NCBI RefSeq assembly: GCF_000420045.1
Contig: NZ_ATUE01000007.1
Span: 62,001 to 126,000 of the forward strand
Reading direction: 5' to 3'
Source of the DNA: Perlucidibaca piscinae DSM 21586
GTDB lineage: Bacteria; Pseudomonadota; Gammaproteobacteria; Pseudomonadales; Moraxellaceae
DNA length: 64,000 nucleotides
Positions within the stretch are counted from its first letter, which is position 1, and each line of letters opens with the position of its first letter. The notes below the pieces were generated by a model. That model ran no database searches and had not been told where the DNA came from. It worked only from the letters and a program-made list of their open reading frames with translations. Positions 40,740-49,981 of the stretch are shown here, piece after piece. The position numbers and the translations under genes are program-made.

Positions 40740-41561
40740 ATGACGGTCACGGTATCCCGCTCCGCGAGTGCGCGTTCACCCATCGGCGTCTTCGACTCCG
40801 GCATTGGCGGTCTCACCGTGGTGCGTGCGCTCATGGAGCGGCTGCCGTTCGAGGACATCATCTACTTCGGTGACACCGCGCGCGTGCCCTATGGCGTGAA
40901 GTCGGTCGACACCATCCAGAGCTTCACCACCCAGATCGCCGACTTCCTGATGGCGCGCGACGTCAAGCTGCTCATCATCGCCTGCAACACCATGGCGGCG
41001 GTGGCTGGCGAGGCCGTGCGTCAGCGTGCCAACGTGCCGGTGCTGGATGTCATCGACGCCGGTGCCCGTGCCGCTGTCGACATCAGTCGCAAGGGCATCG
41101 GCGTCATCGGCACGCCGACCACCATCAACTCCAATGCCTATGCGCGCAGCATCCATGCCCTGAGTCCGGGCGTGCACGTGCATTCCCAGGCCTGCCCGTT
41201 GTTCGTGCCCCTGGTCGAGGAGGGCTGGCTGGATCATGAAGTCACCCGCCTGACCGCGCGTGAATACCTGAAGCCGGTGTTCGTCGAGCAGATTGATGCG
41301 CTGGTTCTGGGCTGCACGCACTATCCGCTGCTCAAGCCGCTGCTGCAGGACGTTGCCGGCCCCGGCATCAAGCTGGTGGACTCGGCCATCACCATCGCCG
41401 AACAGACCGCGCAGGTGCTGGCCGAGATGGGTCTGCACAACCCGCAGCGTGGCGAGCCCCGCTACGACTATGTGGTGACGGACATTCCGCTGCGCTTCCA
41501 GACCATCGGCAGCCGTTTCCTCGGGCGCGAGTTCAAGCACGTCGAGCAGGTGCGCTGGTAG
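40740..41561 (+). CDS. murI: Glutamate racemase
   Basis: MurI interconverts L- and D-glutamate for peptidoglycan. It is 273 residues. The two catalytic cysteines are Cys82 (IACNTMAA) and Cys192 (LGCTHYP), with the N-terminal FDSGIGGLTVV substrate loop. The ten extra N-terminal residues before SPIGVFDSG are not unusual. It has its own transcription unit after the tRNA terminator. Confidence 0.96.
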   Translation: MTVTVSRSASARSPIGVFDSGIGGLTVVRALMERLPFEDIIYFGDTARVPYGVKSVDTIQSFTTQIADFLMARDVKLLIIACNTMAAVAGEAVRQRANVPVLDVIDAGARAAVDISRKGIGVIGTPTTINSNAYARSIHALSPGVHVHSQACPLFVPLVEEGWLDHEVTRLTAREYLKPVFVEQIDALVLGCTHYPLLKPLLQDVAGPGIKLVDSAITIAEQTAQVLAEMGLHNPQRGEPRYDYVVTDIPLRFQTIGSRFLGREFKHVEQVRW

Positions 41562-41656
41562 CACGTGAACCATCAGTCGGTTTTTGTGATACCGGCTCCC
41601 GCTGATTTCTGACTACACTGGTTGTCTGCTTTTGCATCCGACAGGAGACGGAAACC

Positions 41657-43279
41657 ATGGAGTCGCGTGAAGCGATGCTGGCGTCAGTGTGCGCCACACG
41701 CTGGGATGTGGTGGTCATCGGCGGTGGCATCACGGGTGCCGGCGTGGCCCGCGAGGCGGTGCGACGGGGTCTCAGGACATTGCTCATCGACCAGGCCGAC
41801 TACAGCTGGGGCACTTCCAGCCGTTCCTCCAAGATGGTTCATGGCGGCATCCGCTACCTGTCGCAAGGCGACATCATGCTGACCTGGCACTCGCTCAGCG
41901 AGCGCGAGCGCCTGCTGCGCGAGGCGCCCGGTCTGGTCAGTCGCATGGGCTACCATTTCGCGCATTTCCGGCGGCGCTTCCCGGGGCGCTGGCTGTTCCA
42001 GATCCTGCTCACGGTCTATGACCTGCTGGCGCGGGTCCGCGATTACCGCTATTTCCGCAGTGACAGTTTTCTGGCCCGCTTTCCCGGTCATGTCGCCACC
42101 GATCTGACGGGCGCCTCGCGGTACACCGATGCCGTGGTGGACGACTCCCGTCTGGTGCTGCGTGTGCTGGACGAGGCCGATGCCGACGGCCTGGTGCGCA
42201 TCAATTACGTGCAGGCGGTCGAGGTTCTGCGCGACGGCCAGCGCGTTGCCGGCGTGCGCCTGCGTGACGTGGCTGACGCCATGACGGCACTGCCCGGCGC
42301 CGATGGCCGGCACCCCTTGTCGGAGCAGGGCGGGGCGCTGCACGAGGTGTCCGCTGCCTGCGTCATCAATGCCACGGGGGCCTGGGCCGACCGTCTGCGC
42401 GGTCAGCTGGTCAGCGAGGTGCGGGTACGTCCGCTGCGCGGCAGCCATCTGGTGTTCGCCGCCGAGCGTTTGCCGGTGACGGAGGCGCTGCTCTGCCACC
42501 ATCCGGTCGATCAGCGCGTGATGTTCATCTACCCCTGGGAAGGACGCACCATTGTCGGTACCACCGACCTGGATCATCGCGACGATCTCAATGTCGAGGC
42601 GGTCCTGGACCAGCACGAGGTCGACTACCTGCTGGCAGGTGCCAATGCCCGTTTTCCGCAGGCCAGGGTCAGCGCCGAGGATGTCATTGCCACCTGGTCC
42701 GGCGTGCGCCCCATTATTGCCGCAGGCGATGGCAGCGATCCGTCGAAGGAACGCCGCAGCCACGCCGTCTGGGACAATGACGGCCTGATCACGGTGACCG
42801 GCGGCAAGCTCACCACCTTCCGCCTGATTGCGCTGGATGCGCTCAAGGCCGCCGCTCGCCACCTGGGACGTGATATCCGTGACGATGGTGGCCTGGTGTT
42901 TGCGCCGGTACCTGAGCCGGTCTGGCCTGCCCGGATCGCCCTGGCCGACCGCGAGCGGCTGAGCGGACGTTACGGGCGTCTGCTGGCAGACTTCCTGGCA
43001 CAAATGCCGCCTGCCGAGTGGCGGCCCGTGCATCCCGGTCTCGGCACCTGGCTGGCGGAGCTGCGCTGGGCCTGTCGTCACGAGCAGGTGGTGCATCTTG
43101 ACGACCTTCTGCTGCGCCGGGTACGACTGGGTCTGCTGCTGCCGGAGGGCGGTCTGGACACGATTGCCGAACTCGATGCCATACTTGCCGAGGAGCTGGG
43201 CTGGGACAGTGAAAGAATCGCTGACGAGCGTGCACGTTTCCGCACGCTCTGGCGTCGTAACTACGGATTGCCATCCTGA
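41657..43279 (+). CDS. glpD: Aerobic glycerol-3-phosphate dehydrogenase
   Basis: A membrane-associated FAD enzyme that oxidises glycerol 3-phosphate to dihydroxyacetone phosphate and passes electrons to ubiquinone. It is 540 residues: N-terminal FAD motif VVIGGGITGAGVARE, SSRSSKMVHGGIRYL, INATGAWAD in the middle, TGGKLTTFR near residue 380, and a C-terminal helical cap. AGGAGACGG precedes ATG 41657. No glpF or glpK is near, so its substrate here may come from phospholipid turnover, and a glycerophosphodiesterase gene lies close by at 44190. Confidence 0.93.
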   Translation: MESREAMLASVCATRWDVVVIGGGITGAGVAREAVRRGLRTLLIDQADYSWGTSSRSSKMVHGGIRYLSQGDIMLTWHSLSERERLLREAPGLVSRMGYHFAHFRRRFPGRWLFQILLTVYDLLARVRDYRYFRSDSFLARFPGHVATDLTGASRYTDAVVDDSRLVLRVLDEADADGLVRINYVQAVEVLRDGQRVAGVRLRDVADAMTALPGADGRHPLSEQGGALHEVSAACVINATGAWADRLRGQLVSEVRVRPLRGSHLVFAAERLPVTEALLCHHPVDQRVMFIYPWEGRTIVGTTDLDHRDDLNVEAVLDQHEVDYLLAGANARFPQARVSAEDVIATWSGVRPIIAAGDGSDPSKERRSHAVWDNDGLITVTGGKLTTFRLIALDALKAAARHLGRDIRDDGGLVFAPVPEPVWPARIALADRERLSGRYGRLLADFLAQMPPAEWRPVHPGLGTWLAELRWACRHEQVVHLDDLLLRRVRLGLLLPEGGLDTIAELDAILAEELGWDSERIADERARFRTLWRRNYGLPS

Positions 43280-43301
43280 AAATGGCTGCAAGGAGAATGC
43301 A

Positions 43302-44147
43302 ATGAGTCGGTGGGTGTGGCGTACGGCGGTTGCCGGGATGTCTGCTGCGGTGCTGGTGGCCTGTGTCAACACGACCCAGACCGGGGCAGTGGGGGTCAAT
43401 CGTTCGCAGCTGCTGCTGCTGTCATCGGCACAGGTCGATGCCATGGCCGTGCAGTCCTATCGCGAGGAGCTGACCCAGGCGCGCAGCAAGAACCGGCTCA
43501 ACACCGACAAGGCCAACCTGGAGCGCATCCGCAAGATCGCCGATCGCCTGATTCCCGGCGTTGCCGCGTTCCGCAACGATGCCCTGGGCTGGCAGTGGGA
43601 GGTCAACCTGGAGACGCGCGAGGAGCTCAATGCCTATTGCGCGCCAGGCGGCAAGATCATGTTCTTCACCGGCATCATCACCAAGCTCAAGCTCACTGAT
43701 GACGAGATCGCCGCCATCATGGGGCACGAGATGGCGCACGCCCTGCGCGAGCATGGCCGCGAGCGCATGTCGCATGCCTATGCCCAGAGCGCAGGCATCA
43801 ACCTGATCGGAGCCGTCACCGGCATGTCGCAGGGTACCGGCCAGCTGCTGCAGACGGCGGCCCAGGTCGGGCTCAGCCTGCCGCACAGCCGTGGCCAGGA
43901 AACCGAGGCGGATGTGCTGGGGCTCGAACTGCTGGCGCGTGCCGGCTACAACCCGAATGCGGCGGTGACGCTGTGGCAGAAGATGGCTGCCGCCACCGGT
44001 GGCAGCTCCGGATCCTTCCTGAGCACGCACCCGGGCAGCGGTCAGCGCATCCAGAGCCTGCAGGCCGCCATTCCGCGCGTCATGCCACTCTATGAGCAGG
44101 CCCGGCGCCAGGGCGTGCGCGCTCCGGCCGTGGTGCCTCGCACCTGA
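43302..44147 (+). CDS. M48-family metallopeptidase lipoprotein (LoiP/YggG-like)
   Basis: A 281-residue exported zinc peptidase. The signal peptide ends in a lipobox (VLVAC, Cys21). The zinc site is His142-Glu143-x-x-His146 (GHEMAHALREHG) with a third ligand Glu in QETEADVLGLEL. Related LoiP/BepA-type proteins take part in outer-membrane quality control. AAGGAG precedes ATG 43302, and the gene starts 22 bases after glpD, so they may share a transcript. Confidence 0.91.
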   Translation: MSRWVWRTAVAGMSAAVLVACVNTTQTGAVGVNRSQLLLLSSAQVDAMAVQSYREELTQARSKNRLNTDKANLERIRKIADRLIPGVAAFRNDALGWQWEVNLETREELNAYCAPGGKIMFFTGIITKLKLTDDEIAAIMGHEMAHALREHGRERMSHAYAQSAGINLIGAVTGMSQGTGQLLQTAAQVGLSLPHSRGQETEADVLGLELLARAGYNPNAAVTLWQKMAAATGGSSGSFLSTHPGSGQRIQSLQAAIPRVMPLYEQARRQGVRAPAVVPRT

Positions 44148-44189
44148 GCACACCACCCGGGCACAGCATCTGGCGGCGTGGCATGGCCG

Positions 44190-44909
44190 TCAGAGCCAGC
44201 CCAGGGCCTGACTCGGGATATCCGTGATCAGGCCGTCGACACCCATGGCGTCCAGCTCCCGGGCGCGGCCGGCGTCGTTCACGGTCCAGGTTGACACGAT
44301 CAGGCCGGCATCATGCGCCGCCTGCACCAGCGCCGGCTGGCAGCGTGACTGGTGCGGCCCCAGCGAGGAGCAGCCCAGCGCCTGCGCGACCTGCAACGCA
44401 TCGCCGTGGAAGTCGGCCTCGAACAGGAAGCCGCGCGCGATGTCCGGTGCGGCCTCGCGCATGCCCTGCAGATAGCGCGGGTTGAACGAGGTGGTGCGTG
44501 CGCGGCCGGCGAGCCGGAAGCGCTGCCAGAGTTCGGGAAGTCGCGCGATGACCACGGACTCCTCTTCCGGTGTCTGTGACTTCACCTCCAGTTCCAGATG
44601 CTCGAAATCGTCGAGCAGTGCCAGCACGTCCTCGAGTCGCGGCACGCCGTCACTGTCTGGCCAGGACGGGAAGGGCTTGTGGCAGGCGTCCAGTGCCGTC
44701 ATGGCATCGGCCGTCCGGTCGCGAACCGGACCGTGGCCGCTGGTGGTGCGCTCGAGTCGCGGGTCGTGAATCACCACCAGCTCGTTGTCGGCGCTGACCT
44801 GGATGTCGAACTCGACGGCGCGCAGGCCGAGCTGGCGCAGGTGACGGAAGCCGCTCAGGGTGTTTTCCGGGGCCTCGCCACGGGCGCCACGGTGGCCGAT
44901 GAGTCGCAT
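44190..44909 (-). CDS. ugpQ: Glycerophosphodiester phosphodiesterase
   Basis: This enzyme splits glycerophosphodiesters, released from phospholipids, into glycerol 3-phosphate and an alcohol. It is 239 residues with a TIM-barrel fold. Active-site residues are His6-Arg7 (GHRGARGEAPENT), Glu/Asp in AVEFDIQVS and His in VVIHDPRLERTT. There is no signal peptide, so it acts in the cytoplasm like UgpQ. The product would feed GlpD (41657-43279), though the genes are on opposite strands. Confidence 0.93.
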   Translation of the reverse strand: MRLIGHRGARGEAPENTLSGFRHLRQLGLRAVEFDIQVSADNELVVIHDPRLERTTSGHGPVRDRTADAMTALDACHKPFPSWPDSDGVPRLEDVLALLDDFEHLELEVKSQTPEEESVVIARLPELWQRFRLAGRARTTSFNPRYLQGMREAAPDIARGFLFEADFHGDALQVAQALGCSSLGPHQSRCQPALVQAAHDAGLIVSTWTVNDAGRARELDAMGVDGLITDIPSQALGWL

Positions 44910-45027
44910 GACATGCTCCTTGCTGAGTGGTTGGTGGTGATGCCTGCCGCTGCGGCGTCAACCGTGGCCCGGTTCAGGCGTGTCGGGTGTGACGCCATCT
45001 GGCAGCTATGGTCTAATCGCCGGCACT

Positions 45028-46263
45028 ATGTATACACCACTCTCCGTTTTCATAGGCCTGCGCTACACACGGGCCAGGCGCCGCGAGCGCTTCATCTCCT
45101 TCATGTCGCTGAGCTCGATGATCGGCCTCATGCTCGGTGTTGCCGTGCTCATTACCGTGTTGTCGGTGATGAACGGCTTTGACCGCGAACTGCGCCAGCG
45201 CATTCTCGGCATGGTGCCGCACGCCACGCTGACGGCCACCGAGCCGGTCGCCAACTGGCAGAGCCTAGTGCGCGAGGTCGAGTCGGTGGCCGGCGTGGCG
45301 GCGGCGGCACCGATGACCCAGGTCCAGGGCATGCTGACTGCCAATGGCCAGGTCAGCGGAGCCATGGTCACCGGCATCGAGCCGGCGCGCGAGAAGCGCG
45401 TTTCCATCCTGCCGGACTACATGGAAAGCGGCACCATGGACAGCCTGCGTGATGGCGAGTTCGGCATCGTGCTGGGACGCCAGCTGGCGTCGACGCTGGG
45501 CGTCGGCATCGGCGATGCCGTGACCCTGGTGCTGCCGGAGGCCTCCCTGAGTGCCGCCGGCGTGATTCCCCGCTTCAAGCGCTTCACCGTCACCGGCATC
45601 TTCAAGGTCGGTGCCGAGGTCGACGGCATGCTGGCCTATGTGCATTACGCGGATGCCGGGCGTCTGCTGCGCATCGGTGATCGCGTGCAGGGCGTGCGCA
45701 TCAAGGTCAATGACCTGTTCCAGGCACGTGCCGTCAACGAGCAGGTGCTGAGCCGCCTGCCGCCGATGTTCTACGGCTCCGACTGGAGCTTCACCCAGGG
45801 CAATCTGTTCAACGCCATCAAGATGGAAAAGGCCATGATGGCCCTGCTGCTGCTGCTGATTGTCGCAGTGGCGGCATTCAACATCGTGTCCAGCCTGGTC
45901 ATGGTGGTCAATGACAAGAAGTCCGACATCGCCATCCTGCGCACGCTGGGTGCCACGCCGGGCATGATCCAGCGCATTTTCCTGGTGCAGGGCACGGCGG
46001 TCGGCTTCGGCGGCACGGTTGCCGGCGTGGCCCTCGGCGTGCTGCTGTCGCTGACGGTCAGTGATCTCGCCAGTTTCTACGAGCGGCTCTCCGGCGTGGC
46101 CCTGTTCGATGCCTATTTCGTCAACTACCTGCCGTCGCATCTGAAAGGGAGTGATGTGCTCTGGGTCAGTTGCACGGCCTTCGGCCTGAGCTTCCTGGCC
46201 ACCCTGTATCCGGCCCGCCAAGCCGGTCGCATCCAGCCTGCGGAGGCCCTGCGTCATGAGTGA
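45028..46263 (+). CDS. lolC: Lipoprotein-releasing system permease (LolC/LolE family)
   Basis: A 411-residue inner-membrane permease that, with LolD, extracts lipoproteins for delivery to LolA. One N-terminal helix (about 27-47), a large periplasmic domain (about 50-270) and three C-terminal helices form the usual layout. The start ATG 45028 (MYTPLSVFIGLRYTR) is the family N-terminus; a longer frame to 44980 is less likely. No second permease gene follows, so the transporter may be a homodimer of this subunit, as in LolF-type systems. It overlaps lolD by eight bases. Confidence 0.93.
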   Translation: MYTPLSVFIGLRYTRARRRERFISFMSLSSMIGLMLGVAVLITVLSVMNGFDRELRQRILGMVPHATLTATEPVANWQSLVREVESVAGVAAAAPMTQVQGMLTANGQVSGAMVTGIEPAREKRVSILPDYMESGTMDSLRDGEFGIVLGRQLASTLGVGIGDAVTLVLPEASLSAAGVIPRFKRFTVTGIFKVGAEVDGMLAYVHYADAGRLLRIGDRVQGVRIKVNDLFQARAVNEQVLSRLPPMFYGSDWSFTQGNLFNAIKMEKAMMALLLLLIVAVAAFNIVSSLVMVVNDKKSDIAILRTLGATPGMIQRIFLVQGTAVGFGGTVAGVALGVLLSLTVSDLASFYERLSGVALFDAYFVNYLPSHLKGSDVLWVSCTAFGLSFLATLYPARQAGRIQPAEALRHE

Positions 46264-46936
46264 GCCGGTACTGGTGGTGCAGGATGTGCATCAGGCCTTC
46301 AGCGAGGGACCGCTCAGCGTGCAGGTGCTCAACGGCGTGTCACTGAGCATTGCCAGGGGCGAGCGGGTCGCCATCGTGGGGCGTTCGGGCTCCGGCAAGA
46401 CCACGCTGATGCACCTGATGGGCGGACTGGAGCGGCCCACGCGTGGCAGCATCCTGCTCATGGGCGAGAACTTCAGCGCGGCGGACGAGAAGCTGCGCAG
46501 CCGTCTGCGCAATCGCCATCTGGGCTTCGTCTATCAGCTGCATCACCTGTTGCCGGAGTTCACGGCGCGCGAGAACGTGGCGTTGCCGGCGATTCTCGGC
46601 GGGCTGGCGGTGGCGCAGGCGCAGCGTGCGGCAGACGAGCTGCTGGACCGTGTCGGCCTGGCTGCGCGGCGCCTGCACAAGCCCTCCGAACTGTCCGGTG
46701 GCGAACGTCAGCGCGTGGCGCTGGCGCGGGCCCTGGTGACGCGCCCGGCCGTGGTGCTGGCGGACGAGCCCACCGGCAACCTCGATCGCGAGACGGCTGA
46801 TGCCGTGCACGACCTGATTGTCGAGCTCAACGAGTCGCTGGCCACCAGCTTTGTCATCGTGACGCATGAAGAGCGCCTGGCAGCCCTGGCGCATCGCCGC
46901 CTGGTCATGGATGCCGGGCGGCTGCTCAGCGACTGA
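46256..46936 (+). CDS. lolD: Lipoprotein-releasing system ATPase LolD
   Basis: The ATP-binding subunit of the Lol export complex. It is 226 residues with Walker A GRSGSGKTTLM, ABC signature LSGGERQRVA, Walker B VVLADEPTGNLD and the MacB/LolD-type Q-loop region GFVYQLHHLLPEFTA. It overlaps lolC by eight bases. Its last 11 bases also overlap the 3' end of the convergent DUF2062 gene. Confidence 0.96.
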   Translation: MSEPVLVVQDVHQAFSEGPLSVQVLNGVSLSIARGERVAIVGRSGSGKTTLMHLMGGLERPTRGSILLMGENFSAADEKLRSRLRNRHLGFVYQLHHLLPEFTARENVALPAILGGLAVAQAQRAADELLDRVGLAARRLHKPSELSGGERQRVALARALVTRPAVVLADEPTGNLDRETADAVHDLIVELNESLATSFVIVTHEERLAALAHRRLVMDAGRLLSD

Positions 46937-47501
46937 GCGACTGCCGCTGCCGGCACCGCTGCTGCCAGGCGCGTACCACATGCCAGCGCCAGTAGCTGCG
47001 CATGGCCACATAGCCGGCGAGACCCAGTCCCAGCCCGGTGACCAGGCTGCCCAGGACGAACGTGCCGAGGTAGGCACGCAACGGTGTTCCAGCCTCCAGT
47101 CCCTGACCCGAGCCTACCCCGGGCAGACTGTTGCTGATCTGGTCGATGACATTGCCCAGGGCCTCCATGCCGAGGCCGGGCGTGCCGGTGAACCAGGTGC
47201 CAACGGTATAGGCCAGGTACATGCAGGGCAGCCAGGTCAGCGGGTTGGTCAGCCAGACCAGCACCATGGTCAGCGGCAGATTGACCCGGAATGCCACCAC
47301 GCCGACGGCTGCCGGCACCATCTGCATGGGCATGGGCAGGAAGGCGCAGAACAGTCCCCAGAATACCGCACCCGATGCGGAGCGCCGGTTAAGGTGCCAG
47401 ATACCCGGATCACGCAGGCGGCTGCCGAGAAAGCCCAGTGACGGCGAAGCGAGGATCTTGTCCGGATCCGGCAGGTAGCGGCGCAGCAGGGCTTTGGGCA
47501 T
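46926..47501 (-). CDS. DUF2062 membrane protein
   Basis: A 191-residue inner-membrane protein of the DUF2062 family, function unknown. Family features are WHLNRRSASGAVFWGLFCAFLPMPMQM and the NPLTWLPCMYLAYTVG segment, with a C-terminal hydrophobic helix. It converges on lolD (11-base overlap) and diverges from comEC. I recall DUF2062 genes beside comEC in Pseudomonas as well. Confidence 0.85.
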   Translation of the reverse strand: MPKALLRRYLPDPDKILASPSLGFLGSRLRDPGIWHLNRRSASGAVFWGLFCAFLPMPMQMVPAAVGVVAFRVNLPLTMVLVWLTNPLTWLPCMYLAYTVGTWFTGTPGLGMEALGNVIDQISNSLPGVGSGQGLEAGTPLRAYLGTFVLGSLVTGLGLGLAGYVAMRSYWRWHVVRAWQQRCRQRQSLSR

Positions 47502-47584
47502 GGTTCAGGCGAACAGGCTGGATGACGGGCGCTAGTCTACACTGACCTCGGGCCATCGCTGAATGGCACGCCGGGGCACCCGAC

Positions 47585-49954
47585 ATGATCGAGAAATGGC
47601 TATTCGGCTGGGTGCTTGGCGTGATGTCCCTGCTGGTCTGGCATGAGCTGCCGGGCCCCTGGCTGTGGCTGTCGATCGGGGTGGTCGCGGCGGCGCTGGC
47701 CTGCTGCCGTGGTCTGTCCTGGCGGCTGGCGCTGGCCCTGCCTCTGGCAGCCTTTGCCCTGTCCGGAGCCTATGCCACCCAGGTGGCGGGGCGTCAGCTG
47801 GCGGACTGGCTGCCGGCGCACTGCGAGCCGGGCAGCTGGCAGGTGCGCGTGCGTCTGGCCGGCCTGCCCGAGCCCTTGGCGCAGGCCGGCTGGCGCATTG
47901 CTGCAGAGCCCCTGGCGCCGGGCCCGTGCTGGCAGGCAGGCACACGCTGGATGCTGAACTGGCGTGATGCACCCGCGCTGCGTCCGGGCGAGGTCTGGCT
48001 GCTGCAGCTGCGCTTGCGGCGACCACGCGGGCTGGTCAATCCCGGCGCTTTCGACAGTGAGCGCTGGTGGCATCAGAACGGCGTGACGGCGACCGGGCAG
48101 ATTCGCGCAGGGCAGCGAGAGCAGCTCGCGCCAGTCTCGCTGGACGGCCTTCGCCTTGCTGTCCGCGAGCGCCTGCTGGCGGCGTTTCCGGAGCAGCCGG
48201 ATGCGGCAGGCACGGTGCTTGCCTTGCTCACCGGAGACAGAGCGGGCATGTCCGATGCGGCCTGGGAGCGCTATGCGCGCACCGGGGTCACGCATCTGGT
48301 GGCGATTTCCGGCGTGCACATCACCATGGTGGCATGGCTGGTCGGCCGTATCGCCGCCGCGGGCTGGGCGCGCAGCCGCCGGCTGGTGAACTGGCAGCCG
48401 GTACCCCGTGTGGCAGGTCTGGCCGGATTGCTCGCCGCATTCGCCTATGGTGTCCTCGCGGGGCTCGAGCTTCCGGCGCAACGTACCTTGCTGATGCTGG
48501 GCATCATCACCTGGATGCGCTGGTGGCCGGGGGAGTGGAGTGGCTGGCAGATGCTTCTGACGGCGCTGGCCGTGGTGCTTGCCTGCGATCCGCTGGGTGT
48601 TCATGCCGTGGGGCTGTGGCTGTCCTTTGCGGCCGTGGCCCTGCTCATGCTGGGCGGCATGGCGCCGGGCGAGGAGGCGGGCTGGCGTGCCGCGCTGCGG
48701 GCGCAGTGGCTGGCAACCTGGGGCCTGCTGCCGCTGTCGCTGGTGGTGTTCGCGCGCATCTCCTGGGTCAGTCTGCCGGTCAACCTGCTGGCCATTCCCT
48801 GGGTGACCTTCGCGGTGGTCCCGACCGCCATGCTCGGTCTGCTGCTGCATGCCCTGTGGCCGGAAGCCGGGCTGGCACTGTGGGCGCTGTCGGTGCAGCT
48901 GACGGTCTGGCTGGATGCCTTCCTGCAGCAGGTTGCCGACTGGCCACTTGCCGCGTCGCGCTGGAGCCTGCCCGGGCTGTCCGGTTTCTGGCTGCTGCTG
49001 GCGGTGGCATGTGCCTTGCTGCCCCGGCGCCTGCCCGGCAGGCTGCTGGCACTGGTGTTCATGCTGCCGGTGGTCTTTGCCCGCCCGGCCCTGCGCGAGG
49101 GCGAGCTGCAGATGACGGTGCTGGATGTCGGCCAGGGCCTTGCCATTCACCTGCAGACGCGCAGCCACCATGCCCTGCTGGACACCGGGCCGCCGCAGGG
49201 GACGCGTGCCGATGCCGGCAGCCGTGTCATCGTGCCCTATCTGGCCTGGGCCGGTGTTGCCAGCCTGCACCGGCTGATCCTCAGCCATGACGATTCCGAT
49301 CACAGTGGCGGCGCGCGTTCCGTGCTGACGGCATTGCCGGTGGCTGCCTGGCTGGGCCCGTGGCCGCAGGCGGTGCAGGATGCCGGTCTGGCGCCACCCG
49401 GGCAACGGCTGGACTGTGTCGCCGGCCAGTACTGGCTCTGGGACGGTGTGCGTTTCGAGGTGCTGTGGCCGTTGCCGAACAGCCCCATGGCATCGGACAA
49501 CGACAACTCCTGCGTGCTGCGCATCACGGTGGCAGGGCAGGTGCTGCTGCTGCCCGGAGATCTGGAGGCGGCGGGTGAGCGAGGTCTGCTGGCTGCCATG
49601 CCCGGCGAGAAGCTGAAGGCGGATCTGCTGGTGCTGGGTCATCACGGCAGCAGGACGTCGACCACGCCGGCGTTTCTTGCTGCCATCCGTCCGCGCGAGG
49701 TCGTGGCGACCCTGGGCTACCGCAACCGCTATCGGCACCCGGCGCCGGTGGTGATGGCGCGCCTGCGACAGGCCGGCATTCCAGGCTGGCGCAGCGATGC
49801 CAGTGGTGCCTTGCGCTACCGTTTCGGTGCGGCGGAGTCATGGCCCGATGCGCGACCGCAGGTCTGGCGTGTCGATGAAGGTGGCTACTGGCGGAGAAAC
49901 GGACCGGACAGCGGATCGGCGCTTGGCGCACTGACGGCCTTTCCCGTAGAGTAG
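47585..49954 (+). CDS. comEC: DNA internalisation protein ComEC/Rec2
   Basis: The inner-membrane channel for single-stranded DNA in natural transformation. It is 789 residues: N-terminal soluble and membrane part, the Competence domain (about 220-490; HLVAISGVHITMVAWLVGR is its signature), then a metallo-beta-lactamase-like domain with VLDVGQGLAI and the metal motif SHDDSDHSGG (His568, Asp570, Asp572, His573), plus GHHGS further on. The reading frame is intact, so transformation is possible in principle, although no pilus or comA-type genes are in view. Confidence 0.94.
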   Translation: MIEKWLFGWVLGVMSLLVWHELPGPWLWLSIGVVAAALACCRGLSWRLALALPLAAFALSGAYATQVAGRQLADWLPAHCEPGSWQVRVRLAGLPEPLAQAGWRIAAEPLAPGPCWQAGTRWMLNWRDAPALRPGEVWLLQLRLRRPRGLVNPGAFDSERWWHQNGVTATGQIRAGQREQLAPVSLDGLRLAVRERLLAAFPEQPDAAGTVLALLTGDRAGMSDAAWERYARTGVTHLVAISGVHITMVAWLVGRIAAAGWARSRRLVNWQPVPRVAGLAGLLAAFAYGVLAGLELPAQRTLLMLGIITWMRWWPGEWSGWQMLLTALAVVLACDPLGVHAVGLWLSFAAVALLMLGGMAPGEEAGWRAALRAQWLATWGLLPLSLVVFARISWVSLPVNLLAIPWVTFAVVPTAMLGLLLHALWPEAGLALWALSVQLTVWLDAFLQQVADWPLAASRWSLPGLSGFWLLLAVACALLPRRLPGRLLALVFMLPVVFARPALREGELQMTVLDVGQGLAIHLQTRSHHALLDTGPPQGTRADAGSRVIVPYLAWAGVASLHRLILSHDDSDHSGGARSVLTALPVAAWLGPWPQAVQDAGLAPPGQRLDCVAGQYWLWDGVRFEVLWPLPNSPMASDNDNSCVLRITVAGQVLLLPGDLEAAGERGLLAAMPGEKLKADLLVLGHHGSRTSTTPAFLAAIRPREVVATLGYRNRYRHPAPVVMARLRQAGIPGWRSDASGALRYRFGAAESWPDARPQVWRVDEGGYWRRNGPDSGSALGALTAFPVE

Positions 49955-49981
49955 CAGGCCTGATCTGAGGGAGATGTCTCC

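Noticed and set aside
47600..49738. A 712-codon minus-strand frame over comEC
   Set aside because: Antisense shadow of comEC, which carries both of its expected domains.
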